Positions 43,882 through 54,883 of a stretch of DNA of 64,000 nucleotides are shown here, one piece after another. Location of the stretch: the NCBI RefSeq assembly GCF_003460605.1, contig NZ_QTVN01000007.1, positions 174,816-238,815 on the forward strand, read 5' to 3'. The number at the start of each line of letters is the position of its first letter. Position 1 is the first letter of the stretch. The position numbers were made by a program, and so were the translations under genes. This stretch comes from Ruminococcus sp. AF31-8BH. GTDB taxonomy: Bacteria; Bacillota; Clostridia; Lachnospirales; Lachnospiraceae. Under the pieces are notes generated by a model. It did no database searches. It worked only from the letters and a program-made list of their open reading frames with translations, and had not been told where the DNA came from.

Positions 43882-43945
43882 CGAACTATTCTATAAGAAA
43901 AATTCTAAAGCTGATTCTATATTACACTCAGCCAGCGGCTCTGCC

Positions 43946-45427
43946 TTACTGCAGTTTCTTCCCCTGCTCGAATTTCGGTTCGCAGGTGAGTTCGATGCCA
44001 AGCTTGCGGAAGGAGAGGATATCCACGGAGGAAAGCATAACGGAGGTATGTGCCTGGCAGCCTTTCAGCTTCGGAATCTGCTCGAGGGCAAGGCGGGCAT
44101 CCGGGTTGGTAGCTGCGCTGATGGAAAGGGCGATCATAGTCTCATCCATATGCAGTCTTGGGTTCTTGCTTCCAAGGTAGTTTGTCTTCAGCTCCTGGAT
44201 CGGATGAATGGCATCCGGAGAGATTACATGCACTGCATGGTCGATTCCTGCAAGCTCCTTCAGAGCATTCAGAAGAAGAGCAGAAGATGCGCCAAGAAGA
44301 TCAGAAGTCTTTCCTGTGATCACTCTTCCGTCATCAAGCTCCATAGCAGCAGCCGGAGCACCAGCAGCCTTCTCCAGTTCAAGCGAAGCCGGAACAACCT
44401 TGCGGTCTTCCAATGCAGCATGAGCCTGCTTCAGAAGAAGCTCAATCTTGTAAACCTCCTCCTCAGTGCCGGTGCCTGCAATCAGAGCATCCATGCCTTT
44501 GTAATATCTGCGGATAATTTCCTGACGGGATGCCTCCTGGCAGACTTCATCGTCTATAATGCAGTTTCCTGCCATATTTACACCCATATCTGTAGGTGAT
44601 TTGTACGGGCACTCACCCATAATTTTCTCAAACATAGCCTGTACAACCGGGAAAATCTCAACATCACGGTTATAGTTAACTGTGGTAACGCCATAGGCAT
44701 CCAGATGGAAAGGATCGATCATATTTACGTCATTTAAGTCAGCTGTAGCAGCCTCATAAGCAAGGTTCACCGGATGCTTCAGCGGGATATTCCAGATTGG
44801 GAAAGTCTCGAATTTGGCGTAGCCTGCGCTGACGCCTCTCTTATATTCATGATAAAGCTGGGAAAGACAGGTGGCCATTTTTCCGCTTCCAGGTCCTGGT
44901 GCTGTGATCACAACGAGGGGGCGGGTGGTTTCGATATAGTCGTTCTTTCCGTATCCTTCATCGCTTACGATCAGGGAAGTATTGCTTGGATATCCCGGAA
45001 TATTATAAAGAACATAAACCTTAATGCCAAGCTTCTCCAGACGCTTCTTAAATGCATCTGCCCCTTCCTGTCCGGAATAGCGTGTGATGCATACGCTTCC
45101 TACATAAAGGCCTCTGCTGGTAAATTCATGCATCAGGCGGAGCACATCCTCATCATAGGTGATGCCAAGATCGCCGCGGACCTTATTTTTCTCAATATCA
45201 GGCGCACTGATGACGATTACGATCTCTGCCTGGTCGGAAAGCTGCATAAGCATACGCAGTTTGCTGTCCGGCTCAAATCCCGGAAGAACACGGGATGCGT
45301 GATAGTCGTCAAATAATTTGCCTCCGAATTCCAGATAAAGTTTGTTGTCAAATTTGCTGATACGCTCACGAATGTGTTCGGACTGCATTTTCAGATACTT
45401 GTCATTATCGAATCCAATTTTTTTCAT
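43946..45427 (-). CDS. DUF1846-family protein
   Basis: 493 aa from the ATG at 45427 (MKKIGFDNDKYLK), preferred because AGAGAGG sits upstream; the longer frame adds 12 residues. Recognised segments: LYLEFGGKLFDDYHASRVLPGF, TRPLVVITAPGPGSGKMATC (P-loop-like), and SALLLNALKELAGIDHAVHV. Widespread in Firmicutes and conserved in length near 500 aa. Structures suggest a nucleotide-binding enzyme of unknown activity; I assign no function. Monocistronic and convergent with aroE. Confidence 0.88.
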   Translation of the reverse strand: MKKIGFDNDKYLKMQSEHIRERISKFDNKLYLEFGGKLFDDYHASRVLPGFEPDSKLRMLMQLSDQAEIVIVISAPDIEKNKVRGDLGITYDEDVLRLMHEFTSRGLYVGSVCITRYSGQEGADAFKKRLEKLGIKVYVLYNIPGYPSNTSLIVSDEGYGKNDYIETTRPLVVITAPGPGSGKMATCLSQLYHEYKRGVSAGYAKFETFPIWNIPLKHPVNLAYEAATADLNDVNMIDPFHLDAYGVTTVNYNRDVEIFPVVQAMFEKIMGECPYKSPTDMGVNMAGNCIIDDEVCQEASRQEIIRRYYKGMDALIAGTGTEEEVYKIELLLKQAHAALEDRKVVPASLELEKAAGAPAAAMELDDGRVITGKTSDLLGASSALLLNALKELAGIDHAVHVISPDAIHPIQELKTNYLGSKNPRLHMDETMIALSISAATNPDARLALEQIPKLKGCQAHTSVMLSSVDILSFRKLGIELTCEPKFEQGKKLQ

Positions 45428-45650
45428 TCTGCTTTTCCTCTCTCTCTTTCTCTGGTTCCTCATCCATTGTATTTAAAATAAAATGATGCCTGCAAAAAGC
45501 AGACAGTTTGCGGTGTGATATAAGTCAAAAAAACCACGTTCCTAGTATACTACAGTTTTCCCGTTAAAAAAAGTATCTATTTGATTTGGAAATGTAAATT
45601 TTTTTGCATCTTTTTTCTCAAAAATTCAGAGGGTTTTCACAATATCGCAG

Positions 45651-45679
45651 TTGATTTATCCGGGTTTTCTCTTTATAAT
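45651..45679 (+). promoter_or_regulatory. ftsH promoter
   Basis: TTGATT at 45651-45656, a 17-bp spacer and TATAAT at 45674-45679. Confidence 0.75.
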
Positions 45680-45704
45680 AAAAAGGATAATAAGGAGGAA
45701 CGAA

Positions 45705-47867
45705 ATGGATAATAATCTGGATAACAATCAAGGCGGACGCCGCCCTGATAAAGGGGATCCGAGAAGAAATCAGGATCCGAACCGCAATAAGAAAAATCAT
45801 CAGTCCATTCTGGCTTTTCTGATATGTCTTTTGGTTACTCTGGTGTGTTTCAGCCTGTTTACCAATATGCTGCAGGATAATTCCAGTGAGATTACGTATG
45901 ATAAGTTTATTGACATGGTGAACAATGATGAAGTGAAATCCGTTACACTTCAGTCTGATACCCTGACCATCGTGCCGAAGAAGCAGGTAAGCCCTTATCA
46001 GGAGATCAGCTATTACACCAATCTGACAGAAGATGAGACTGCACTTACCAAGCGTCTGGAAGGTACCGGAATCATTTTCAAATCCGAGCCGCCAGATGCA
46101 TTCGGCGAATTTATGGCAATGATGCTCAGCGTGCTTCTGCCGTCTGTGCTGCTGTTTGTGCTTCTGATGTTCTTCATGCGCCGCATGAACAAAGGCGGCG
46201 GTGGCGTCATGGGCGTTGGGAAAAGCCGCGCCAAGGCTTACGTCCAGAAGGAGACCGGAATCACATTCAAGGATGTGGCAGGTCAGGACGAGGCCAAGGA
46301 ATCCCTGCAGGAGGTTGTGGAGTTTCTCCATAATCCAGGCAAATACGTGGAAATCGGAGCCAAGCTTCCCAAGGGAGCTCTGCTTGTAGGACCTCCAGGT
46401 ACCGGTAAGACCCTTCTTGCCAAGGCAGTTGCAGGGGAAGCACATGTCCCGTTCTTCTCCCTTTCAGGATCTGAATTTGTGGAGATGTTCGTAGGTGTAG
46501 GTGCATCCCGTGTCCGTGATCTTTTCGAGGAAGCCAAGAAGAATGCTCCTTGTATTGTGTTTATTGACGAGATTGATGCCATCGGTAAAAGCCGTGATTC
46601 TCATTACGGCGGCGGGAATGATGAGCGTGAGCAGACTCTGAACCAGCTGCTTGCAGAGATGGATGGATTTGATACTTCCAAGGGTCTTCTGATCCTGGCT
46701 GCAACCAACCGTCCGGAGGTTCTGGACCCGGCACTTCTTCGTCCAGGCCGTTTTGACCGCCGTGTGATCGTTGACCGTCCGGATCTGAAAGGCCGTATTG
46801 ATATTCTGAAGGTTCACGCCAAGAACGTGCGTCTTGACGATACCGTTGATTTCGAGGCCATTGCCCTTGCCACATCCGGTGCTGTTGGTTCTGACCTTGC
46901 AAATATGGTTAATGAAGCAGCCATCCTGGCAGTTAAGAACGGCAGGCATGCAGTTTCCCAGAAGGACCTGCAGGAGTCTGTAGAGGTGGTGCTTGTTGGT
47001 AAAGAGAAGAAAGACCGCATTCTGAGTGCACAGGAGCGCCGCATTGTTTCTTATCATGAGGTTGGACATGCGTTAGTAAGCGCTCTTCAGAAGGACGCAG
47101 AGCCGGTTCAGAAGATTACCATTGTGCCCCGTACTATGGGCGCACTTGGCTACGTAATGCAGGTTCCGGAGGAAGAGAAGTACCTGAATACCCAGAAGGA
47201 GCTGGAAGCCATGCTGGTAGGCTATCTGGGCGGCCGCGCTGCAGAGGAAATCGTATTCGACAGTGTGACCACAGGTGCGTCCAATGATATTGAGCAGGCG
47301 ACCAAGGTTGCCCGTGCCATGATCACCCAGTATGGTATGTCCAAGAAATTCGGCCTTATGGGACTTGCCACTCAGGAGAACCAGTACCTCAATGGCCGCG
47401 CAGTGCTGAACTGCGGCGACGATACAGCCACAGAGGTTGACCATGAGGTAATGGAACTGCTTCGGGTTTCCTATGAGGAAGCCAAGCGCCTGATTAGCAG
47501 CCATAGAGAAGCTCTTGACAAGATCGCTGCATATCTGATCCGCAAGGAGACCATCACCGGCAAAGAGTTTATGATCATTTTCCGCGCTGTAGAACATGGT
47601 CTGGAGGTTTCTGACGAGCTGGATAAAGAAGGGCTGAAGGCTCTGGATGAGGCTGTGAAGGCACTGACAGAGAAAAAAGAGCAGGCTGAAAACAATACAG
47701 ATGCAAAGATGTCTGGCGAAGACGGTCAGGCGGAGCAGAAAGGCAGTGCAGAGTCAGAGAGCAATGAAGCAAAAGCTGTTTCTGAGACTGCTGCCACAGT
47801 GGATACAGCGGAAGCTACAGCTTCTTCCGAGAACCCGGCAGACTCAGCCGACCCCCAGAATCTGTAA
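45705..47867 (+). CDS. ftsH: ATP-dependent zinc metalloprotease FtsH
   Basis: 720 aa from the ATG at 45705 (AAGGAGG). A membrane-anchored AAA+ protease. Two membrane segments ([18 protein letters not shown] and [18 protein letters not shown]) flank the outer domain. Walker A GPPGTGKT begins at 229, Walker B is [12 protein letters not shown], the pore loop [11 protein letters not shown] and the [22 protein letters not shown] follow. The zinc site is HEVGH at 451-455. The last 60 residues are an acidic Ala/Glu/Ser tail. A terminator follows. Confidence 0.97.
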   Translation: MDNNLDNNQGGRRPDKGDPRRNQDPNRNKKNHQSILAFLICLLVTLVCFSLFTNMLQDNSSEITYDKFIDMVNNDEVKSVTLQSDTLTIVPKKQVSPYQEISYYTNLTEDETALTKRLEGTGIIFKSEPPDAFGEFMAMMLSVLLPSVLLFVLLMFFMRRMNKGGGGVMGVGKSRAKAYVQKETGITFKDVAGQDEAKESLQEVVEFLHNPGKYVEIGAKLPKGALLVGPPGTGKTLLAKAVAGEAHVPFFSLSGSEFVEMFVGVGASRVRDLFEEAKKNAPCIVFIDEIDAIGKSRDSHYGGGNDEREQTLNQLLAEMDGFDTSKGLLILAATNRPEVLDPALLRPGRFDRRVIVDRPDLKGRIDILKVHAKNVRLDDTVDFEAIALATSGAVGSDLANMVNEAAILAVKNGRHAVSQKDLQESVEVVLVGKEKKDRILSAQERRIVSYHEVGHALVSALQKDAEPVQKITIVPRTMGALGYVMQVPEEEKYLNTQKELEAMLVGYLGGRAAEEIVFDSVTTGASNDIEQATKVARAMITQYGMSKKFGLMGLATQENQYLNGRAVLNCGDDTATEVDHEVMELLRVSYEEAKRLISSHREALDKIAAYLIRKETITGKEFMIIFRAVEHGLEVSDELDKEGLKALDEAVKALTEKKEQAENNTDAKMSGEDGQAEQKGSAESESNEAKAVSETAATVDTAEATASSENPADSADPQNL

Positions 47868-47910
47868 ATTTCAGAATTTTCACATACAGATGACAATATA
47901 GGACAGAATA

Positions 47911-47938
47911 AGAACCGGGAGCATTCCCGGTTCTTTTC
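47911..47938 (+). terminator. ftsH terminator
   Basis: GAACCGGGA pairs with TCCCGGTTC around GCAT, followed by TTTTC. Confidence 0.85.
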
Positions 47939-47953
47939 AGAAGGAGAAATAGT

Positions 47954-49807
47954 ATGTTCCTGATCGAAGAAGAATTAAAAAAGCTTCCCGGTAAGCCGGG
48001 AGTTTACATTATGCACGGGGAGAAGGACGAGATTATTTATGTAGGCAAGGCTGTCAGCCTGAAGAACCGCGTCCGCCAGTATTTCCAGAGCAGCCGCAAC
48101 AAAGGTGCCAAAATTGAGCAGATGGTCACCCACATCACAAGGTTTGAATATATTGTCACCGATTCCGAGTTAGAAGCACTGGTGCTGGAGTGCAACCTGA
48201 TCAAGGAGCACCGTCCAAAATACAATACCATGCTAAAGGATGACAAAACCTACCCCTTTATCAAAGTAACTGTAAATGAACCCTACCCCAGAGTTCTTTT
48301 TTCCAGAACTATGAAAAAGGACAAGGCGAAATATTTCGGTCCCTACACAAGTTCCACCGCAGTCAAAGATGTCATTGAGCTGGTGCGGAAGATTTACATG
48401 GTCCGTTCCTGCAACCGCACGCTGCCAAGAGACTGCGGCAAAGACCGCCCCTGCCTGTATTATCACATGAAGCAGTGCACAGCCCCCTGCCAGGGAAATG
48501 TAAGCGAGGAAGAATATAAGAAAAACATTGCTCAGGTGCTCCACTTTCTCAACGGAAATTTCCAGGAAACCATTGACCAGCTGACGGAGAAAATGATGGC
48601 AGCCTCAGAGGATATGCGCTTTGAGGACGCAGCTGGATACCGTGACCTGATCAACAGCATCAAACGGATTGGAGAGCGGCAGAAGATCACCACCTACGGG
48701 GAAGAGGACATGGACATTATTGCAGTGGCCATGGACGAAAGCGAGGATCTGCGGGAGCAGGACGCAGTGGTGCAGGTATTTTTCATGCGCGGCGGCAAGC
48801 TGATCGGAAGAGACCATTTCTTTTTGCGGGTTGCAAGAGGAGATACCAAGGAACAGGTGCTGTCCAGTTTCCTGAAGCAGTTTTATGCGGGTACCCCATT
48901 TATTCCTGCGGAAATCATGCTGCAGAAAGAAATCGAAGATGCGGATATTATTGAGGACTGGCTGTCCTCTCGAAGAAAGCAGCGTGTTCATATCCGGGTG
49001 CCAAAGAAAGGCACCAAGGAGAAGCTGGTAGAGCTGGCCAAAGAAAATGCCTGGATGGTTCTTTCCAAGGACAGAGAGCGGATCAAAAGAGAGGAAGGCC
49101 GTACCATCGGTGCAGTTAAGGAAATTGAGGGATGGCTTGGACTGAAGAACCTTGTGCGTATGGAAGCCTACGACATTTCCAATATCAGCGGATTTGAATC
49201 AGTAGGCTCCATGGTGGTTTATGAAAAAGGCAAGCCCAAGCGCAGTGATTACCGCAAATTCAAGATCAAATGGGTGCAGGGACCAAATGATTACGCAAGC
49301 ATGGAAGAGGTGCTTACAAGGCGTTTTACCCATGAATCCAAGGGGGAATTCGACAGCTTTTCCAGATTTCCGGACCTGATCCTGATGGATGGAGGCCGGG
49401 GCCAGGTAAACATTGCCTTGAAGGTTCTTGGCGAGCTTGGAATTGACATTCCGGTATGCGGCATGGTAAAGGATGACAACCACCGCACAAGAGGGGTGTA
49501 TTTCAACAATGTGGAGATTCCTATCGACACATCCAGTGAGGGCTTTCATCTGGTCACAAGGATTCAGGATGAAGCTCATCGTTTTGCCATCGAATATCAC
49601 CGTTCCCTCAGAAGCAAGGAGCAGGTGCACTCTGTTCTGGATGATATCCCTGGAATCGGGGAAACAAGGCGCAAGGCCCTGATGCGCAGGTTCCGCTCTA
49701 TTGAGAATATCCGGGATGCTTCCGTGGAAGAATTAAGCCAGACAGAATCCATGAATATGCAAAGTGCAGAATCTGTATATGCATTTTTTCACAAGATTCA
49801 ACATTGA
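47954..49807 (+). CDS. uvrC: Excinuclease ABC subunit C
   Basis: 617 aa. Makes both incisions in nucleotide excision repair. The GIY-YIG nuclease domain starts at the N-terminus ([22 protein letters not shown] and IYV correspond to GIY/YIG). A UVR motif lies near 205-235 and the RNase H-like C-nuclease near 400-530 ([24 protein letters not shown]). A C-terminal helix-hairpin-helix ([17 protein letters not shown]) closes it. RBS AAGGAG. The stop overlaps the -35 box for hprK. Confidence 0.96.
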   Translation: MFLIEEELKKLPGKPGVYIMHGEKDEIIYVGKAVSLKNRVRQYFQSSRNKGAKIEQMVTHITRFEYIVTDSELEALVLECNLIKEHRPKYNTMLKDDKTYPFIKVTVNEPYPRVLFSRTMKKDKAKYFGPYTSSTAVKDVIELVRKIYMVRSCNRTLPRDCGKDRPCLYYHMKQCTAPCQGNVSEEEYKKNIAQVLHFLNGNFQETIDQLTEKMMAASEDMRFEDAAGYRDLINSIKRIGERQKITTYGEEDMDIIAVAMDESEDLREQDAVVQVFFMRGGKLIGRDHFFLRVARGDTKEQVLSSFLKQFYAGTPFIPAEIMLQKEIEDADIIEDWLSSRRKQRVHIRVPKKGTKEKLVELAKENAWMVLSKDRERIKREEGRTIGAVKEIEGWLGLKNLVRMEAYDISNISGFESVGSMVVYEKGKPKRSDYRKFKIKWVQGPNDYASMEEVLTRRFTHESKGEFDSFSRFPDLILMDGGRGQVNIALKVLGELGIDIPVCGMVKDDNHRTRGVYFNNVEIPIDTSSEGFHLVTRIQDEAHRFAIEYHRSLRSKEQVHSVLDDIPGIGETRRKALMRRFRSIENIRDASVEELSQTESMNMQSAESVYAFFHKIQH

Positions 49808-49832
49808 AGTTATAAGAAGAATTGTGTATAAT
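49804..49832 (+). promoter_or_regulatory. hprK promoter
   Basis: TTGAAG at 49804-49809 overlapping the uvrC stop, a 17-bp spacer and TATAAT at 49827-49832. Confidence 0.75.
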
Positions 49833-49884
49833 AAAAAAGAGTGCGGTTTTCCGTCAAAACATCAAATAAAAAGGAGATAAAAGC

Positions 49885-50817
49885 ATGAAAGGTGTACAGC
49901 TTACCAAGCTGGCGCAGGAACTGAATCTGACCAACCTGACGCCTGATATTGACCTTACAGAAATTTATGTGAAGACAGCAGAAATAAATCGTCCGGCTTT
50001 GCAGCTTACAGGATACCTGGAGCATTTTGCAAACGAGCGTGTTCAGATCATCGGATATGTAGAGTATACTTATCTGATGCAGTTAAGTGATGAGGAGCGG
50101 GCATTTAAGTACGAGCGTTTTATCTCCAGCAAGATTCCCTGCGTAATCTTCAGCACCATGACAAGACCGTCCCAGGATATGATCGATCTTGCCTATAAGT
50201 ACAATGTACCGACCTTCGTTACAGAGAGAACCACATCCAGCCTTATGGCGGAGATCATCCGTTGGCTTGGCGTTCAGCTGGCTCCCTGCATTTCCATTCA
50301 CGGTGTGCTTGTGGATGTTTATGGTGAGGGTGTCCTTATTACAGGCGAGAGCGGAATCGGCAAGAGCGAGGCAGCCCTTGAGCTGATCAAGCGTGGTCAC
50401 CGACTTGTAAGTGATGACGTGGTAGAGCTGCGCAAGGTAAGTGATGTAACACTGGTTGGTTCCGCACCGGATATCACCCGTCATTTTATTGAGCTTCGCG
50501 GTATCGGCATCATTGATGTGAAGACCCTGTTCGGTGTTGAGAGCGTTAAGGATACCCAGTCTGTTGACCTGGTCATCAAGCTTGAGGAGTGGGACCGCGA
50601 CAAGGAATATGACCGTCTGGGACTTCACGAGGAATATACAGAGTATCTTGGAAATAAGATCGTGTGTCATTCCCTTCCTATTCGTCCGGGACGTAATCTG
50701 GCGGTTATCGTTGAGTCTGCGGCAGTCAACCACAGACAGAAGAAGATGGGCTACAATGCAGCTGAGGAGCTGTACAAGCGTGTTCAGGCAAATATTGCCA
50801 GAAAGCGTGAGGAGTAA
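49885..50817 (+). CDS. hprK: HPr kinase/phosphorylase
   Basis: 310 aa. Phosphorylates Ser46 of HPr to trigger catabolite control. Walker A GESGIGKS lies at 154-161; the HPrK signature VELRGIGIIDVKTLFGVESV-type segment follows (IELRGIGIIDVKTLFG). The N-terminal DRTGG-like domain (about 1-130) includes RVQIIGYVEYTYL. RBS AAAGGAG. Paired with a ROK glucokinase downstream, so the two genes together serve sugar sensing and entry. Confidence 0.95.
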   Translation: MKGVQLTKLAQELNLTNLTPDIDLTEIYVKTAEINRPALQLTGYLEHFANERVQIIGYVEYTYLMQLSDEERAFKYERFISSKIPCVIFSTMTRPSQDMIDLAYKYNVPTFVTERTTSSLMAEIIRWLGVQLAPCISIHGVLVDVYGEGVLITGESGIGKSEAALELIKRGHRLVSDDVVELRKVSDVTLVGSAPDITRHFIELRGIGIIDVKTLFGVESVKDTQSVDLVIKLEEWDRDKEYDRLGLHEEYTEYLGNKIVCHSLPIRPGRNLAVIVESAAVNHRQKKMGYNAAEELYKRVQANIARKREE

Positions 50818-50837
50818 GCTTTATACAGGGACTTTCC

Positions 50838-50879
50838 CGGCAGGGAGAGGGAACCAGGAAGCCTGCGGCGCTTTTTTCG
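50838..50879 (+). terminator. Weak terminator-like hairpin between hprK and glk
   Basis: CCGGCAGG near 50839 can pair with CCTGCGG near 50862, followed by GCGC and T6. The imperfect stem could give partial read-through. Confidence 0.4.
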
Positions 50880-50920
50880 GGCAGTTAATTGCATAGAGTT
50901 AGAAAGGATGGAAATTTACA

Positions 50921-51862
50921 ATGGGTATGTATTGTTTTGGAATTGATGTGGGCGGAACTTCCGTAAAATGCGGATTATTCCTGACCAATGGAACTCTGGT
51001 TGAGCAGTGGGAGATCCCTACCAGATTGGAGAATAACGGTTCTTCGATTCTTCCGGATGTTGCAGACGCAATTAAGGTAAAGCTGGATGAGCGAGGAATT
51101 ACCAAGGATAATGTAGATGGTGTAGGTATCGGCATTCCAGGACCTGTCAATGAGAATGGAGAGGTTCCTATGGCAGTAAACCTTCACTGGGGCTTTAAGG
51201 CCGTTGCAAGCGAATTAAGCGCACTGACAGGACTTCCTGCAAAGGCAGCTAATGACGCTAATATTGCAGCTCTTGGAGAGGCATGGAAGGGTGCTGCAGA
51301 AGGCTCTAAGAATGTGATCATGGTAACTCTTGGAACCGGTGTTGGAGGCGGTATCATCATTGACAGCAAGATTATTGCAGGCCATCATGGTGCCGGCGGT
51401 GAGATTGGACATGCATGTGTAAATCATAACGAGGTTCGTCCATGCAACTGCGGCAATCACGGATGTCTGGAGCAGTATGCGTCCGCTACCGGTATTGTAC
51501 GCGTAGCCAATGACATTCTGGAGGAGAGCCAGGAAGACAGCAAAATGCGTCATGTGGAGAAGCTTTCCGCAAAGAACGTGCTTGACTTCTACAAAGAAGG
51601 AGATGCACTGGCTGTTAAGACAATGGAGAAGGTTGGAGATATTCTGGGAAGCACACTTGCTATGTTTGCCTGCGTAACGGACCCGGAGGCCATCGTAATC
51701 GGCGGCGGTGTATCCAAGGCTGGTAAAGCTCTTACAGACTGCATCCAGAAATACTATCAGAAATATGCATTCCCGTCCTGCAAGAGCACACCGATCATTC
51801 TTGCAAGCCTTGGAAATGATGCTGGTATCTACGGTGCAGCACGTATGGTGATCAAGGACTGA
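50921..51862 (+). CDS. glk: ROK-family glucokinase
   Basis: 313 aa. Phosphorylates glucose at C6. The N-terminal phosphate loop FGIDVGGTSVKCGLF, GIGIPGPV, AANDANIAALGEAW and VTLGTGVGGGIIID are ROK signatures; the zinc motif CNCGNHGCLEQYAS (Cys residues and preceding GHACVNH) confirms the family. Two ATGs stand close together (MGM); the first is used. A bidirectional terminator separates it from the convergent PBP gene. Confidence 0.93.
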   Translation: MGMYCFGIDVGGTSVKCGLFLTNGTLVEQWEIPTRLENNGSSILPDVADAIKVKLDERGITKDNVDGVGIGIPGPVNENGEVPMAVNLHWGFKAVASELSALTGLPAKAANDANIAALGEAWKGAAEGSKNVIMVTLGTGVGGGIIIDSKIIAGHHGAGGEIGHACVNHNEVRPCNCGNHGCLEQYASATGIVRVANDILEESQEDSKMRHVEKLSAKNVLDFYKEGDALAVKTMEKVGDILGSTLAMFACVTDPEAIVIGGGVSKAGKALTDCIQKYYQKYAFPSCKSTPIILASLGNDAGIYGAARMVIKD

Positions 51863-51929
51863 TGCTCCAAAAATCAGCAGGTGCGAAGCATTTGGCTGCT
51901 CACTTTTAACTGTACATGTAATACATAAA

Positions 51930-51986
51930 AAACGCCCGGCGAAGATCTGTTCATCCGAACATTTCCTCGCTGGGCATTTTATTTTG
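51930..51986. terminator. Bidirectional terminator between glk and the PBP gene
   Basis: GCCCGGCGA (51934-51942) pairs with TCGCTGGGC (51967-51975) with a nested TGTTC/GAACA hairpin; A-run left and T-run right. Confidence 0.85.
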
Positions 51987-52029
51987 CATTTAAGATTTCA
52001 AATATAAAAGTTTTGATCTGACATTCTGC

Positions 52030-54597
52030 TTAATCGTAATAGTAAATATTATCATCACCGTTATCAGCTCCGGCATCTTCACCGCCGTTATCACCGCCGT
52101 CGCCGCTTCCGTCATCCGGAACATCGATTACTCCGTCATCCGGATTCTCAGTGGTACCGTCCGGGTTCTCCGGATCAGGAGTTGGAGTGAGCTGTTCGTC
52201 AAAAATCTCCATTTCTTCTTCATCTTCATCATAATCATAGAAGTGCTGATCACAGTAATCGGTTGGCATGGTTCCCACATCGAAATATTCCTCTGTAACC
52301 GGGCAGCCGGCTCTTGGAAGAAGTCCTGTCTCAGAACAGATGCTGATCTGCTCAATATCGGCTGGCTGTTCGAATTCCTTGTATTCCATTCCCTGATGGA
52401 TACGGTTCATAACCTTGCGCCACAGGGTCTTGTGGAAGTTGCGGGCATCGCCTTCCGGCATCTTCTGGTTGCCGTCGTAACCGGACCATACTGCACAGGT
52501 GTAATATGGGGTGTAGCCTACGAACCAGAGATCATTGTAATCCTCTGTAGTACCTGTCTTACCTGCAATTGCCATATTGTCAAGCTGGCATGCAGTACCG
52601 GTACCGTTCTGTACAACGTCCTCCATAGCACTGGTAAGAAGATAAGCAGTGGTCTCCTTGATTACGGAACGTCCTGCTGAATTGTTCTCAATGAGTACGT
52701 TTCCATTGTGGTCAAGGATCTTGGTGTAGTAAACCGGCTTGATATAATTGCCGTTATTTGCAATGGCTGCATATGCTGCACAAAGCTCTACGTTGGTAAC
52801 ACCGTAGGTCAGACCGCCAAGTGCTGTAGGAAGGTTGGCATCTGTAAACACATTGCCGTTGGCATCTGTGTCAGCCTCTGTGCCATGGGCAAGAGTGGTG
52901 AAACCAAAGTTATCCAGATATTTCAGACCAAGCTCCGGGGTAACATCCTCGAAACACTGGACTGCAACGGTATTGACAGAATTACGGATCGCGGTGCGGA
53001 TGGTAGTGGTACCATTGAAGGAACCGCTGGCGTTGTTGACCGGAGCGCCATTTTCATAAGTGATAGGCTCATCCTCATAAGTGGTAGCCAGAGTCATGCC
53101 CTTCTCATTCAGAGCAGGTGCATAAGTGGATACGATCTTGAAAGTAGATCCAGGCTGACGGGTACTGTCTGTAGCACGGTTCAGCGTCAGGCTGGCTGTC
53201 TTCTCACCGCGTCCTCCGATGATCGCTTTCACATATCCGGTATGCTGGTCAATGACGGTCATTGCTGACTGCGGCTGAGGTATGAAATTCACACGCTCTG
53301 CCACAACTGTGCTTCCGTCAGAAAGGATATCCGCTTTGTAACGGTCTACATAGGTCTGTGCCTCATCCTGAGAGTCAAACAAAAGGTCAAAGGATGAATC
53401 CTCGTTCTGGAAGTAGAGCTTCAGCATTTCCTTGCTGTAGTTGACCTCTGTGCCGTCAGGCTTCTTCACAGTAAGGGCATATTCCAGGGAATACTGCACA
53501 TAATCCGGATAGTTGGACGGATCTGCGTATTCTTCATCCAGAATATTCTGAATGTCAGGATCCTGGGTGGTCATGATCTTCAGACCGCCGCTGTACAGAA
53601 GGTTCTGTGCCTGGGTCTTGGTATATCCCTTGATATTCATCAGGGCATTGACAACCTGCTGGGTAAGCTCATCCTCGAAATAGGAGTAAGTCTTGCTTTG
53701 AGACTGTGTATTGTAAGCCTGTGCTTCCTGAATGCGGGTATAGACATCATCATTAATGGCTTCGTCATACTGCTCCTGGGTGATATATCCCTGATCCAGC
53801 ATGTGATCCAGAACTTCCTTACGTCTCTTGGCATTCTCTTTCGGGTTCTCAATGGGATTGTATTTGGTAGGAGCCTGGGTGATACCTGCGATGGTAGCAC
53901 ACTCAGAAAGGTTCAGATCCCATACATCCTTATTGAAATACTGGCGGGCTGCTGCCTGCACACCGTAAGCGCCTGCACCAAGGTTGATGGTATTCAGGTA
54001 ATTCTCAAGGATTACATTTTTATCATTGATCTTCTTCTCAATCTCAATGGCAAGGTACTGCTCCTGAAGCTTACGCGTAAATCTTTCAACTTGGGTGGAC
54101 TCGTTGGTCCAGTTGGTGAAGACATTGTTCTTCAGAAGCTGCTGGGTAATGGTACTTGCACCCTCTGAAAAGCCTCCGCTGGTAAGTGCTTTCACACCGG
54201 CACGGAGAATACCTCTCACATCGATTCCGTTATGCTCGTAAAAACGCTCATCCTCAATGGCAACGACTGCATGCTGCAGATCCTCGGGAATCTGGTCGAT
54301 GGATACCGGAAGACGGTTGGCATTAGGTGCTGCCAGCTTACGGATCTGGTTTCCATTGCAGTCGTAGAGGAAAGTAGCATAGCCAAGGGGCATGATGTCC
54401 ACTTCATCTACATTCGGTGTATTGGCAAGGATTCCGCGGATGGAACCGATTCCAAGACTGGATACCCCGACGCAAAGGGCAATCAGACCGATGAAAAGGA
54501 CTCTGATAAACGAAACATGAGCTCTTTTCCCCATCATGGACGAGCGGGAAATAAGAGAATTCCGCTTCTTAGAGGCCGATTTTTTTCCGTAGTTCAT
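52030..54597 (-). CDS. Class A penicillin-binding protein (PBP1A type)
   Basis: 855 aa. Bifunctional peptidoglycan synthase. A cytoplasmic basic N-terminus, one membrane anchor (about 29-53), the GT51 glycosyltransferase domain (VVAIEDERFYEHNGIDVRGI; EGASTITQQLLKN) and the transpeptidase domain with SxxK as RQPGSTFK, SxN as RNSVNTVA and KTG as IAGKTGTTED. The C-terminus is a long Asp/Gly/Asn/Pro-rich tail ending YYYD. RBS AAAGGAGG. An extended -10 promoter lies upstream. Confidence 0.95.
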   Translation of the reverse strand: MNYGKKSASKKRNSLISRSSMMGKRAHVSFIRVLFIGLIALCVGVSSLGIGSIRGILANTPNVDEVDIMPLGYATFLYDCNGNQIRKLAAPNANRLPVSIDQIPEDLQHAVVAIEDERFYEHNGIDVRGILRAGVKALTSGGFSEGASTITQQLLKNNVFTNWTNESTQVERFTRKLQEQYLAIEIEKKINDKNVILENYLNTINLGAGAYGVQAAARQYFNKDVWDLNLSECATIAGITQAPTKYNPIENPKENAKRRKEVLDHMLDQGYITQEQYDEAINDDVYTRIQEAQAYNTQSQSKTYSYFEDELTQQVVNALMNIKGYTKTQAQNLLYSGGLKIMTTQDPDIQNILDEEYADPSNYPDYVQYSLEYALTVKKPDGTEVNYSKEMLKLYFQNEDSSFDLLFDSQDEAQTYVDRYKADILSDGSTVVAERVNFIPQPQSAMTVIDQHTGYVKAIIGGRGEKTASLTLNRATDSTRQPGSTFKIVSTYAPALNEKGMTLATTYEDEPITYENGAPVNNASGSFNGTTTIRTAIRNSVNTVAVQCFEDVTPELGLKYLDNFGFTTLAHGTEADTDANGNVFTDANLPTALGGLTYGVTNVELCAAYAAIANNGNYIKPVYYTKILDHNGNVLIENNSAGRSVIKETTAYLLTSAMEDVVQNGTGTACQLDNMAIAGKTGTTEDYNDLWFVGYTPYYTCAVWSGYDGNQKMPEGDARNFHKTLWRKVMNRIHQGMEYKEFEQPADIEQISICSETGLLPRAGCPVTEEYFDVGTMPTDYCDQHFYDYDEDEEEMEIFDEQLTPTPDPENPDGTTENPDDGVIDVPDDGSGDGGDNGGEDAGADNGDDNIYYYD

Positions 54598-54623
54598 GAT
54601 AAACCTCCTTTATAATCCGTTCT

Positions 54624-54632
54624 ATTATATCA
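54624..54632 (-). promoter_or_regulatory. Extended -10 promoter of the PBP gene
   Basis: Minus-strand TGATATAAT (54632-54624) with no strong -35. Confidence 0.55.
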
Positions 54633-54883
54633 AATCTCAATTCGTAAATAAACCCTAAAATCGAATATTTCTGTGAACTCTTTACCAAATCCGTTCCCAT
54701 CTTAAGGCATTTTTTCCAGAAAAAAGAATTTCTATGCTTTATTATAGCAGATGGTGGGCTGCTCTTTCGAAAAATGCATTTTCCTGGGGTGGAAACCAGG
54801 GAGAATTCATGTTAAACTATAGGAAAACGGATGTCCAGGCAGGAAATGGACATCTGTGGAGAAACAAGCTTGGAGGTTCCGGT